From Pogonophryne albipinna (lineage: Eukaryota; Chordata; Actinopteri; Perciformes; Artedidraconidae), in the NCBI GenBank assembly GCA_028583405.1, contig CM053243.1, positions 26,805,116 through 26,869,115 of the forward strand: DNA of 64,000 nt, written 5' to 3'. Below the pieces are notes generated by a model, which was given only the letters and a program-made list of their open reading frames with translations, did not search any database and had not been told where the DNA came from. The stretch's first letter is position 1. Every line of letters begins with the position of its first letter. Shown piece after piece: positions 48,690-60,429 of this stretch. Position numbers and translations under genes: made by a program.

Positions 48690-49097
48690 CCTGTTTCAGC
48701 GGAAAGTGTAGTCCCCTGTGCCGTCCTGGCTTGCCGTGTCTTTGTCCCCCCGATCCGCTGACGGCGGCTTCTGGGCTGCCTGCTAGAGAGATGTCTTCTG
48801 GATCCTCCTCCTCCGGCCCGCTGATGGCGGCTTCCGGGTCGATGCTGGAGAGATGTCTTCCCGATCCTCCGTCTCCGGTCCGCTGATGACGCCTCCCGGG
48901 TCGACTGCTGGAGAGATGTCCTCCCGATCCTGCTCCTCCAGTCCGCTGATGGCTGCTTCCGAGTCGACCTCCTCGTCGAGGGCCACGTCCGTCCTGATGT
49001 CGTCCACGGTCCTAGCAGGTGGTTTCCCCGCCGCACACTGGCTCCAGCTGTCCCCCTTTCCTCCTAGACGAACGGCATGAGAGATCCGCTGGGTCAC
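48690..49097 (-). CDS. Acidic repeat-containing reading frame of unknown function (tentative)
   Basis: The minus-strand frame from 49097 encodes about 104 residues with a three-fold 21-residue motif, for example EEQDREDISPAVDPGGVISG and ETEDREDISPA. It then shifts frame and continues as DPEAAISGPEEEDPEDISLA in another frame. The underlying DNA is three 63-bp tandem units (about 48785-48973). It lies where the 3' part of the minus-strand LTR element would be, but I cannot confirm that. Acidic repeats of this kind have no diagnostic fold. Alternatives are the tail of a retroelement protein or chance coding in a GC-rich tandem repeat. The plus-strand Ser-rich readings are shadows. Confidence 0.35.
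48785..48973. repeat. Three tandem 63-bp units
   Basis: Each unit has GGAGAGATGTC(T/C)TC, then GATCCT, then CCGCTGATG, and GTCGA near the end. The copies are about 80% identical by eye, and the length is a multiple of three. Confidence 0.85.
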
Positions 49098-49229
49098 TCG
49101 GTCGGGGCCGGAGAGCCTGGGGTTGAGCCACTTTGTCCTGATGACCTTCAGCCAGACGAACTCCGCTGTGTCGGCCTCCTGGGTCCCTCTTTGGCGTCAC
49201 CAACCTGTGTGGAGAAATCTGATACAAAT

Positions 49230-50380
49230 CCCTTAAGCCTACGCTCAGGGCTCCTGGGCCCTCAGCTGTTTGGAGCCTGTTGGTGGGGTGTCTTAAAACA
49301 ACAGCCGTCTGTGAACAGGTTTTCTAAATTAATTGTAGACCTCCTGTCTGCCAGTGCAGCTTCAGAATCTTAATACTTGGACTGTGGCAACAAAACAAAA
49401 CTCCAACATCTCTAGGTGAACTAAATAACATATTTCAATAGCTCTGAATTTCTGACAAGCATCTGTGTTTATTCTTAAATCAAATCCTTGAGATCCCATT
49501 TAAAATCTAAATATAATATGAACTGCTAATGTTTCTGGTAAAGAAACACACTAATGTTATGGATTCAAAAACAACCAAAATCATGATGCTGACAAAATTA
49601 ATGATTTCCTGGTGATACTGCTTTTACCTGTCAGTGCTGAGATATTATCAAGCTGAAAAAAGAATACAGAATTCCAACAAACTGTCATCAAATGTCTTTC
49701 TATTATGAATCTAGATGAAATGTATATCCCCATAATGACCTAAACAATAAAGTCTATGGCTTTTACTTCTTTACCAGGCTAGTTACATGATGTTGTCTAA
49801 ATTAAATTCTGTCTCATTACATTACTATGTTTTAGCTTTAACTGTAATATGTTCTTTGTACATTTCAAACCTCAGTTACTTTAATACCTGTTGAAATATT
49901 ACAAAATTGTTTTATCATCACAGGTCAACTTCCTCAGTATTCCATTCTGGACTTACATCACTCACAGTAGCCCCTTGGCCACTGATTCTGCATCTATGTT
50001 ACCTGTTATAACTCAATCAATATTAGAAACATGTCAACATTCATCAAACAGTATCTTATCCCCAGATATGGAGCAGGTCAATTCTAAAACTGTCAATCAA
50101 TGGTCAGATTGAACATCCGAGTTGGGGCAGCAGGTTCCTTTCAGTCCCTAAATGAAAAATGTACATTGTGAAGTTTACACTCCCCCTTTTTACACATGAA
50201 CCTCATGTGTAACCAAAATCCTGTATGGGAAGAAAACCTTCAGGTAACCATTGACTGAGTTACTCTCCCACAGAGCCCCAGAATAATGTGTTAGTCCAAA
50301 AGCATGCTTGATTAGTCATTGTTTTAAATCATGCAGTTGCACTGATCACATGCAGACATACACTCACATTCACATTCACA
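49230..50380. other. Unassigned DNA, possibly 3' part of ERV-like copy 2
   Basis: No reading frame with recognisable motifs. The matching part of copy 1 lies outside the window, so it cannot be compared. Confidence 0.4.
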
Positions 50381-52033
50381 CTGTCAGGTTGTAAAGTCAA
50401 GTTTGGTCAGGTTCACCCCAGAGTCAGTCATTGACAGTGCCTTCTCAAGTTACACTGTCGGTCAGGGTCAAAGGTCAGTTGGTCTCAGTCTTTTTGGCCA
50501 TGTGTGTGCTCTGCAGAGACTTCGATATTTCAGCATAGGCCAGTATCCTTTGTCTACAAAAATCTGTCATATATGAAGCGCCATCATTTATTAATTCACG
50601 ATTACAACAATAATTTTCCAGATATCTCTAACTTTTCATCGGAACAGCTGTTCCCCACATTTCCTGAAAAGTGTTAGCCCAAAAAATGTCACTTCCTCAT
50701 AGTACTACTACTGCAATTAATTTACACCTAATTAGTATTAAAATGTCTAATAGATTTATTTCAGAAACTTGTGTACTTAACTATTATCTTGTGTCAAACC
50801 ATTACTTGGATCTGTGTAGCTCTGCATTTCATAGCTCATTATACCCATTTATCTTCAATTCTGGTCTACTTAAAAACAATGTTAAATTCTTTAGCAGTGA
50901 GTGGAACCTTGGGTGTACGAACATGTAACAATCACTCCTTCCTTTATTAAGGATTTAAAAACAGAAGTAATTTCATCAATGGTTTGTAGTTGAATTTAGG
51001 AATGATCACTTATGGTAGGTATGTTTTTACTTTTTAACATCTCTAAATGTCAGTTAATTACTAATTAAATAGATGTCCATTAGGAGGTGGTGACGCTTGT
51101 CTTTTAAACTCATAATCTGGTGCCGTGCGCTCCCTGTGAAGCTGCAACTAAGATTTTAAAAACCACTGCAGGGTGGGTCAAGTGACCCATTCTCCCTATT
51201 GGTCGTCAATAATATGCACCTTTACAATGGGTGATCCAAGGCCCCACATTTGTTTACTCCCAATTATATTGCTTTTTCAAAATTAAATTAGCTGTTTTTA
51301 ATTTTAATTTAATTTTAAACTCTACATTTTGAACGACAAACAACAGTTATTTCCCCAGAAAAAGTTCTCCTGTAGTAATATATGCTACAATGGTGAAGCC
51401 AATACCTCAGATTGAAATACTATATTTTGTTTAGAACTAACTTTCCCTTCAACATGGCCTATATAAATAAATATTTGTCTGATCTTATAGAGATGTTACT
51501 AAAACTCTCCCTTTGAACTGATCAATACTGTAACAAATTAAAACACTACCAAATTCACACAATAAAAACTCTTAAAGAATAATTTGTAAACATGATACAA
51601 ATATTGAAGAATATGGTTCTACACTGTACTCTCCCCCTTTATCCCTCAGTGTGTTTTAGGATGGTTCTCATTTCACTTTCACAACTTTTTATCTTTACTT
51701 ATTTATCAAGTCAATTCAATTTCTTTAAATTTGGTTCTTTTAAAATACATTAGTAGATACCTTGTGGAGTATTCACAATAACTAATCCTCTCTAGGATAT
51801 GAAATCCGTTCATCTTTAAGCAGTTACTATTTCCTTATTTATCTTTTGTTCATGATAACAATGGTATAACAACCACACGTTTTACCCATAGCTAGTTTCT
51901 ATGTCAAGATTATTATGTGTGACATAATAATCAGATGTCTTGTTTGCTAAACAAGAATAATAAACTTTATTCTTTTCAGTATTCCAGACCATCATTTAAA
52001 CAAGCAGCCTCTTATCTAAACACTAAGCATTAA

Positions 52034-53854
52034 CCTCTTAAGCCCTGAGCCTGTTTTTCAGGTTTCAGGCTCGAAAATGCCACTAACACAACAAAGACTA
52101 TATCTTCACTTCTAAAAGGGGTAAATTAATAATCTTTTCTCTCAAAGCAAGGTTACATCTGTGAGTTGGATGTAGAAGTGTCAGAATCAATATAGATGTT
52201 TTTATTTTAAAGTAAATTCAGATGGAACATAGTAAAAACATGTAAATTCTAATGTCCGCCTAAAAACACCCCATTACTTATAGTAAAAACCACCCTTGAA
52301 TGATGGGTTAGTAGACTAAAAGCTTTAGGAATCCAAACTATAACATATAATAAGTACCCTGTATCAAGATTGATGCAAAACAAGTGAAATTTGACCTTTT
52401 TAGAGAGGTTTAGAAAAATAAAGTCCAGGCGGACTCACCTCTGGGTAATTTGGGAACCATCGGTTCCATTTGAACTTTTTCACTGTAAAAATCATTTTAT
52501 TACTTTGAATTTTCACTATAGGTATTCATTCCATCCAAATACAACTGTTGTGAAAAAAATAAAAAATAAAAATAAAATATAAGAACATACTCTGTTATCC
52601 TCTTAGGCAAGGCAAGTTTATTTATATAGCACTAGCTAGCTCCCTTATTACTTATCCTAGCTCCCTTATTACTTATCCTAGCTGCACATCCAACACATCG
52701 TTTTTGATCGTAAAGACACAGAATCTAACGGTGCCCACCTCAACACTGAAAGATACAAACTTGCGACGTTATCAACAAAAACGTACATCAAAACAAGTGG
52801 CGCTAGGTACTAGCATGCGCTAGGCTAACGGTTTACCTTCCTCTTTGCCTGGTCTAAACTGGTCTTCAATGGCATTAAAACGATAAAAACGATGATGTAG
52901 TTAATCCATAGGTTAATATCCAATGTTGCTGTGTCCCCTTTGAAATGTTCTGATAATCTATAAGCAATAAAACTGCAATTCCGTTATCTGCTGTCCGCTC
53001 TGTCCTCCGTGCGATCTGGGTCCTGTTGTAATGCCAGCTGTTAGGTAGTAAACAATAAATGAAGTCAGCTGCATAATGTACGTAAACTGGCTGGCATTCT
53101 TTATACTTTACGCAGGACCATATCTCTGGAACCCATTGGTCGATTCGTGTGATTTACACCTTTTTCTTAACCATCAGAACCAATAGAATCGATGGGCAGT
53201 TCCCAAATCAACGTAAACATTACCATAGCGGACGTAATAGAGAAACGGACAAAGCATATCTGAAAGTGCACGCCTGGACGGCGAAACTTTATACCCAGTA
53301 TATTGCCATAAATATGATGAAGGATTATCAGTCAAAATTTCTACGTGACACAAAGACATTGGATTAACCTTGAGCGGCGTTTTTATTCCGGTGAACACAA
53401 CTTTTGATCACAAATCAAAAAAGGTAAGACGAAATTATTGTAATATTTTTGAAACCGGATGTTGTTTACTTTCTCTTTTCTGGCTGATAGCTCCGCAATT
53501 CGGGGTCCTACAGTGATGATATTTACATGTGTGGAATCTGTGGAGTCTTTGCTTTAAATCGTATATCTTGTTTGTGCAGTTACGATAAGTAATAAGGGCA
53601 TTTCTACCGTGAGTGCTGTGCAAATTCCGTTAGCATTACTTAGCATTTTTTCGCTCCATGCTAATTCAAAGGCTTGGTATTACTCTTGTGTTTCTTTTAG
53701 CTAAAAATGGTTCACATTGTCAGTTAGCGGAGTTTCTTACCATTAAAAGGGTATGGAACATTAATAGTTTCATAAATGTTAAGAAGCCCTGAGACATAGT
53801 CTCATAAAAAAACGGTGGGAGGGGTCCCCTGGGGGGACCCTCGGGCTTAAGAGG
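52034..53854. mobile_element. piggyBac-like non-autonomous element, complete
   Basis: The termini CCTCTTAAGCCC and GGGCTTAAGAGG are flanked by TTAA on both sides (52030-52033, 53855-53858). Copy 1 of the host LTR element shows the empty site near 59735 (ATGCTTAGTGTTTAAGAAGG region, inverted). It is 1,821 bp, AT-rich, and the longest open frames show no transposase motif. Its right third matches 1-546. Confidence 0.85.
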
Positions 53855-53923
53855 TTAAGGTTTCTACACCACCCCCTGGGAAACTCTTGCACAATTATGC
53901 TGTAAAATCATCGCATCATTCCT

Positions 53924-54172
53924 TCAGAGTCTGAACCATCTGAGACAAGCCTGTCTCAAGATCTTGTCATAATGAGCACAGTCAGTGATGCAGCTGTAGT
54001 CAGTGGCAGGGTCTCCAAAAAAGCTAGGACCGGCCCTGGTCAGTGGCCTCCAAGGAAACTCCCTGGCATTGGGATGAGGGAAGGAATCACTTGGCAGACA
54101 CACGTTGTCCTCTGTACAGCAGAAATCCCCCCAAAACCGCAGTACCTCTTCACACCACTGTTGCCTTGACAA
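53924..54172 (-). pseudogene. Cys-containing C-terminal peptide shared by both ERV-like copies
   Basis: The frame ends with DYSCITDCAHYDKILRQACL. The plus-strand counterpart near 59550-59660 in copy 1 reads, in one frame, DYSCRGQRITDCSHYDKILR before a stop at the same place. The shared stop and conserved Cys spacing suggest remnants of a real protein end. I do not recognise the protein. Upstream frames are broken in both copies. Confidence 0.4.
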
Positions 54173-56463
54173 CGAGGCACAAGCATAATGTCAATATCTC
54201 CTCAGAGATGCGTTCTTTGCACACTTCTTCTGTTTGCAGTGAGCAACTCTTCACCAACACACTGATTCAGAGAACCCAAAAGGTGGTGCACAGCTATCCA
54301 ATGCTGCTGTAATCACAGCCATTCAGCTACTGAGAAAAACTCAATTTAAATCTCTCTCCCAACGGGTTACAAAATAAAACGGCTGAGGTCAGGAATGCTG
54401 AAACAGGTGAATGTTAAAACAAACTAATGATAGTAGTCTGCCTATTCTTTATAACTTCAGTTCTAAGTTAATAGGCAAAACAAGGAAACTCTCCCTAACC
54501 ACAGATTAATCTTTTATCTACTTGGTTATTCTATTCATTTTCAAATTGTTTATCTAAGTTGTGTTACAAGCATGGTGAGGTTGTAACAGAATACACAAAT
54601 AACTGTATTCAATCCGCGCCGTATTTGAAAACTGTAATGAATTAAAATCAATGTTTAACGACGTAATATAAGTTAAATATATTGTTAAGCTAATTACTGT
54701 TTTATTGTGAAGGCATCTCTGGTGAACAGCGGCCTGTGGCTTTTATTTTGAAAGGCCGTTCCGGAAATATACTCCGTAATGTGAACAGTGAGCTTGACTT
54801 CTAGAAACACGGAAAGTTACGATAACAATCGTTCTAATGCATTAAATAAAGTCATGAAAGAGACAAGGAGGGGAAAAGGCGTGTGGAAGTAAGCAATGAA
54901 CTGAAAATGCCACCAATCCTCTGCTTTAACCATGGTTTTAACGTGATGGCGGACATTGAAAACCGAAGCGGGCATAAGCACCCCTGTCATACATAACCAC
55001 TTTTTACTTTCCCTTAACGTTACTGTATGTAATATAATTTTTTCTTGAAATATAATTAAGTACAATCCTTAGTTCATGACAAATACCATGAAATTCACAA
55101 TGTAATGCAATGGTACCAATCAGTTCTCAAAACCTCTCATAAAACCACAAAGTGACGTAACTGTGTCCCACAAAAACGGCTAAAAACACAAATTATAGTT
55201 TCTTATTTATTTCAATATCTACTTCCTCAAATCACACATTGATGAATTAATTTTCAATGTATTCACTCCAACTTCAGATCACTCGATCTTTCACTTCTTC
55301 CATGATTGACTTCGTATCTTTTATCTGACTGGGTTGGTCTGTGTTCACTTGTATTTATCAATACACTGGAGAAATCTTGTCGTTACTCTTAATGTCCTTA
55401 TTGTTATTTATTTGAATGTCCTGTTAATTCAGACGTGCACACAGCATATGGTTGTACACCCTGTTCGCCTCCAGAGGGCAGCAGCTGACCACGAATGAAC
55501 TTCCTCTGTCTGATGAAGCTCCCAGCTTCTGCAAACCTTCTCCTGTCACTATGTTTCTGCTCTCTCTTCTCAATTATTACACAGATTCGACGTAAAAAAT
55601 GACACAGAGTTTATTCCCTTATACATTCTGTCCGGCTTTTTTTGTGCGATGTATTATTTCAACAGATAATCCTGGCTTTTGGGGGTGCTTCGACACCTCT
55701 CTTTAGAGATGTAACCCTCACATGGAGATTAAACCCAAGCCAAAAAAATCCTTTATCGTCACGTTTAGCTGTTCAGATCAACCACACAGCAAGAGTTTGT
55801 GAAATCCGGTCCTTCCAAATTGATTTTGAAATTTGCGTATTTCCTCTTGGATACCCACATATAATATCGACTTCAGCTTTCTGTCAGCCTATAGTCTACA
55901 GAATTTCCCCAGCGAGTCAGCCGTGCAGGACTAGACTACCTCACGGAGACCTCACTGGTTCACTTTGCTAGGTCAAGAATGCTCTACTTGACTCTACAAA
56001 CACTTTCTTAAATATAACTCGATGCCCGGTCCGGAATGTCCTACCGGACTCTGAGCACCGACTTTGCTTTAGTGAGCTAAGGACTGGAATGCAATACCAG
56101 ACTCTTACACACCCTTAGTGCCCTATAGGTCCGGAATGTCCTACCGGACTCTTATACACACTTAGTGCCCTATAGGTCAGGAATGTCCACCTGACTCTTA
56201 TACAAACACTTTCTTAAGTATTGTATTTTTTACCGTGACTAAGAACACTGAGAACGCCACTGACAACTCTAAAATGTTGTAGCAAAGCCAAATCACAGAT
56301 TTTGGTAATCAACAGGTATCTGTTTTACCTTTGTATCATGTCGGACGTCCTGGTTTAGTTGTCAACGGTGTCCCGGGTGTCCTTCCCTGGACAGAAATTC
56401 GTCCGCTGGCTGTCGGTGGTCCTTCTAGAGACCAGCACTCATCACGTTGGGAGGTCACCAACT

Positions 56464-57165
56464 TGTTGGAACAAACACAGTAGTGGTGGCTTAAAGCCCA
56501 CCTCTGCTCCGCGTCGTTCGTTAGATGAGCCTGGTCAGATTAATAAGAGAAGGAGTTCAAAACACCGGCATAAAAGTTATAACAATAATCTGATTTTAAT
56601 GGTAAAAAACACCAACACAAATTACAGAGTACTCTGGACTCCCAGCTCTACTGCTGTGCGATACAGGTATCGGGACCAGCCAGTCAGAAACAAGGGGGGC
56701 CTTTTGCATGAATAAACAACAGTATATATGGACATTTTTGGGGCGGAGATGTGGGTCGGCTCTTCCGTCCCATTTTACTCCTAAGTGAAGCGTGAGAGCC
56801 TCGGAACTAGTCAAGGTCAGAATCACTTTTTATCTTCCACCTAACTTCACTCCTTTAATTTCTCAAGGAAGATTTCACACAAACTATTCTTTCCCAAAAC
56901 AATCAAACATTGTACACAGATATATTGGTGCTTGAGATTATACTGGCCCCAGGAAGAACCTTGAATAAGAACATGTGCATGTGCTGGTGGGGGGGGAAAG
57001 TGTATGTGTGTGTGTGTGCTGATATCTGGGTCAGTGAGTGTATGTGAGAAGGGTTATATATATAGGATTACTTTAAAACAGTCCCAAATAATACATGTTC
57101 ACTTCAATACAGTTCAAGATAATACCTGTTTACTTTAATACAGTTTAGAACAATATCTGTTTGCT
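56464..57165 (-). repeat. 5' LTR of ERV-like copy 2
   Basis: The minus-strand text ends TGTTCCAACA at 56464. It contains ACCATTAAAATCAGATTATT (R/U5, near 56600-56580) and an ATATATACTG promoter-type box near 56725, paralleling the LTR ending at 45201. The outer boundary at about 57165 is set by the telomere-like repeat and is approximate. Confidence 0.7.
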
Positions 57166-57364
57166 TTAGGGGTAGGGGTAGGGGTAGGGTTAGGGGTAGG
57201 GTTAGGGTTAGGGTAATGTTGTGAATTGAGTGGCCCATGGTGGTGGTGGGGTTATGGTATGGGCAGGCGTATGTAATGGACGACGAACACAGACCACTCA
57301 ATTCACAACATTACCCTAACCCTAACCGTACCCCTAACCCTACCCCTACCCCTACCCCTACTCC
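57166..57364. repeat. Inverted telomere-like repeats flanking a Tc1 fragment
   Basis: 57166-57215 is TAGGGG/TTAGGG-type repeat and 57311-57364 is the complementary CCCTAA/CCCCTA type. With the adjoining 21-bp inverted ends of a Tc1 transposase fragment (57213-57233 and 57294-57314), they form an inverted repeat of about 67 bp with roughly one mismatch and a 60-nt centre. The centre (GGTTATGGTATGGGCAGGCG and neighbours) matches transposase codons at 13450-13515. Confidence 0.9.
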
Positions 57365-57729
57365 TCACACCAGATACTGACTGGTTTCCGGACCCCCCCA
57401 GACCCCCCCAATAAAGCAAAACTGTTATTGTGGCCATTCTAAGGCACACCTGTGCAATAATCATGCTGTCTAATCAGCATCTTGATATGCCACACCTGTG
57501 AGGTGGGATGGATTATCTCGGCAAAGGAGAAGTGCTCACTATCACAGATTTTTTCAGATTTTTGAACAATATTTGAGAGAAATGGTTATTTTGTGTATAT
57601 AGAAAATGTTTTAGATCTTTGAGTTCATCTCGTAAAAAATGGGAGCAAAAACAAAAGTGTTGCGTTTATATTTTTGTTCAGTGTATATTGGAACTAAAGT
57701 GGGAAAAGCACTGCGGTGTGAACGCGCCT

Positions 57730-60429
57730 ATTGCATTACATTGTGAATTTCATGGTATTTGTCATTAACTAAGAATTGTACTTAATTATATTTCAAAGAA
57801 AAAATTATATTACATACAGTAACCTTAAGGGAAAGTAAAAAGAGGTTTACTGAGTATATGAAGTACATTAAGGTTAAGGTTTTATTCAAATTAAATATAA
57901 TAGGTGGATTTTTCCACTTATTATAAAGACATAGAAAGAGGAGAATTTGTTAAACATTGAATAACAAACTCACTGAAAGAAATATATATTGTAATGTTAT
58001 TTAGGAGTTGTTATCATATAAAGTTACTCTCAGTTGGTGGTTTTTTAAAGTAGATAGGAAACTGAAAACGCAAACAATTCACCACAATTGTGTTTTTAAG
58101 TTTATGAAGAAAGAGTAGAAAGTAAACAGAAGGTTTTATAAGTTTGTCAGTCAGAAGGAATCTGTTCATGATAGAGGTACTGCACGATGCTAAAAGCCAT
58201 CTCACACTGTTGGATAACACAAAGAGGTGATTGATGAGAGAAGCTTGTGCAGGAGCAGGCAGCTGCAGGGCAGAGAGAGGAAGGAGAGAGAGACAAGAGA
58301 ATTAAGATGTTTGAAAAGATTAGAAAGAGTAAATGTTATATAAAGTTAACTACTATTCTGGAAAATGTCATATTGTTTTATGAGTAAAACATGAAATAAG
58401 AATATATATTACTAGATATAAGAACAACATGCTTATCTAGGTTAACAGAAAATTGCTATTAACCAGTTTCAGCTGCAACTATCCTATCTTTGTTCTAAAG
58501 AGAACATACGTTGCATTTACAATTCATATTAAGAAAGTTCACAATTTATACCATTAAAGACCGTTTTGGATTAATAGGGCGTGTCTGTCATAAACATTCG
58601 TGCTCAGATGGAATAACGTGTTGAGATGTTCTCAAGAGTGGGAGTTTTCACAATGCTTTTTATTTTTTATTTAAACAATTAAGTGATGAGGACAGAAAAC
58701 TGTTCCGTGATGATTTCTTTAGGTTTTAGCTTTAGTAATGAAGATTACATTTTGTGAGGAAACTTTTCCACCAATAATTCCTTTAATTGTTACAAAATAT
58801 ATTCATTATACTGTAATCAGATTACTTGTTTTTAAAATATAGCGCTAAATACAGTTAGTTTTGTATTCTGTTACAAATCTATCCATGCTTGTAACACAAC
58901 TTAGATAAACAATTTGAAAAAGAATAGAATAAGCAAGTAGATAAAAGATGAATCTATAGTGGTTAAGGAGGGTTTCCCTGTTTTGCTCATTTGACTTAGA
59001 ACTGAAGTAAAGAAGAAGATTTTAAAGATGAAGTTTATTTTATTTTCCTGACTAGAATTTTAGAAGCAGGACGTCAACTAGACAAAAGAGATTTTACAAT
59101 GTAGTTTTACTACTTTTAATGAAGTAAAGAATCTGGGTAAACTACTACCATTAGTTTGTTTTAACATTCACATGTTTCAGCATTCCTGACCATATAGACA
59201 CTCAGTTATTTTGTAACCCGTTGGGGGAGAGATTTAAATTGAGTTTTTCTCCAGTAGCTGATTTGCTGTGATTACAGCAGCACTGGATAGTTGTGCGCCA
59301 CCTTTGGGTTGTACTCTGAATCAGTGTGTTAGTGAAAAGTTGCTCACTACAGAAACAGAAGAACTGTGCAAAGAACGCATCTCTAAGGAGGTTTTGACAT
59401 GTTGCTTGTGCCTCGTTGTCAAGGCAACAGTGGTGTGAAGAGGAACTGCAGTTTTTGGATACTTCTACTGTGCAGAGGACAACATGTGTCTGCTGATTTT
59501 ACCACATTGATCCAGAGGTTCCTCCCCTCAGGACATCCCAGTGCCAAAACAAGAGTTTCATTGATCCAACTGACTACAGCTGCAGAGGACAACGCATCAC
59601 TGACTGTTCTCATTATGACAAGATCTTGAGACAGGCTTGTCTCAGACTGTTCAGACTCTGAAGAAATCATGCAATGATTTGACAGCATAACTGTGCAGGA
59701 GTTTTCCAGAAGGTGGTGTAGAACAATATGCTTAGTGTTTAAGAAGGGACGCTGATTGTTTAACGATGGTCTGGAATACTGAAAAGATTAAAGTTTAATA
59801 TCCTTGTTTAGCAAACAAGACATCTGATTGTTATGTCACACATAATAATCTTGACATAGAAACTATCTATGGGTAAAACGTGTGGTTGTTATACCATTGT
59901 TATCATGAACTACAAATAAATAGGGAAATAGTATCTGGTTAAAGATGAATGGATTTCATATCCTAGAGAGGGTTAGTTATATTGTGAATACTTCACAAGG
60001 TATTTACTAAAGTATTTTGAAGAACAAATAACAAAGAACACGAGTCCAATTTTGTTTTGTTTTTAGATTAAATTGTCCATTACCAAAACTGTTCGCCTTA
60101 GGTCTAGATTTGGACTTTGATAAGAAAGAAGTATTTAGGCTTATTTTTATACATCTGACATTTTTAAAATATGTTGGCTATTCACTAGATAGACATTTGT
60201 TAAGAACATTTCTGAAGATTGAAGATTTGTTCCATTTCTAAATATTCCTATTTAAAAAGTAATTTTAGAGTAAAGAAGGCTGATGCTGAAATTGGAAATA
60301 ATGTGGGGTCTTCAATCACCCATTGTAATGGTGCATATTATTGACGACTAATAGGGAGAAGGGGTCACTTGACCCACCCTGCAGTGGTTTTTAAAATCTT
60401 ACTTGCAGCTCCACAGGGAGCGCACAGCA
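57730..60429 (+). mobile_element. ERV-like copy 1, second internal part
   Basis: It continues copy 1 after the MITE and is matched, inverted, by copy 2 (55110 down to 51130, excluding the piggyBac-like insertion). No open frame longer than about 90 codons and no pol motif is seen. It is AT-rich with scattered conserved blocks such as GTAACCCGTTGGGGGAGAG (59214-59232). 60305-60430 (CACCCATTGTAATGGTGCAT onward) is especially well conserved between the copies. Confidence 0.7.

Larger units (their letters stand above)
50380..57165 (-). mobile_element. ERV-like LTR element copy 2, inverted relative to copy 1
   Basis: Read on the minus strand it has an LTR (57165-56464), a PBS-like site, a leader and an internal region that follows copy 1 block by block: 56450-55300 versus 45206-47480, 55290-55100 versus 47480-47673, 55110-50430 versus 57730-63260. 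Divergence is moderate, and 54640-54990 is not matched in copy 1. The piggyBac-like element at 52034-53854 is an extra insertion. No protease, reverse transcriptase or integrase motif is found in either copy. It lies inside the Tc1 shell. Confidence 0.75.
48312..57683. mobile_element. Tc1 element shell, 9.37 kb between its terminal repeats
   Basis: The left end CACTGAACAAAAATATAAACG starts at 48312 and the exact inverse ends at 57683. TA flanks both (48310-48311, 57684-57685). About 150 bp of left subterminal sequence and about 265 bp of right subterminal sequence match the Tc1 at 12620. Fragments of the transposase gene remain only at 57213-57310 and 57365-57420. Everything between is later insertion, chiefly ERV-like copy 2. 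It cannot encode its own transposase. Confidence 0.88.
47674..57729. mobile_element. MITE with AGGCGC(A/G)TTCACACCGC ends, split by a Tc1 shell
   Basis: The left end AGGCGCATTCACACCGCAG and right end GCGGTGTGAACGCGCCT are inverted. The flanks are ATT (47671-47673, 57730-57732). The empty target is preserved in copy 2 of the LTR element (about 55105-55135, inverted), where ACCATTGCATTACATTG reads without interruption. The original MITE is about 0.68 kb (47674-48309 plus 57686-57729), with several TTCATGAGAACT-type internal inverted repeats. The superfamily is not certain. Confidence 0.85.

Noticed and set aside
48558..48973. Tandem repeats considered as a CRISPR-like array
   Set aside because: The units are directly adjacent with no unique spacers, and the sequence is vertebrate. 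They are ordinary minisatellites.
55642..56715. Plus-strand frames with GTCCTACCGGACTC repeats considered as a gene
   Set aside because: The segment is the inverted counterpart of the LTR-element leader at 45210-45990. The short repeats belong to that untranslated leader.
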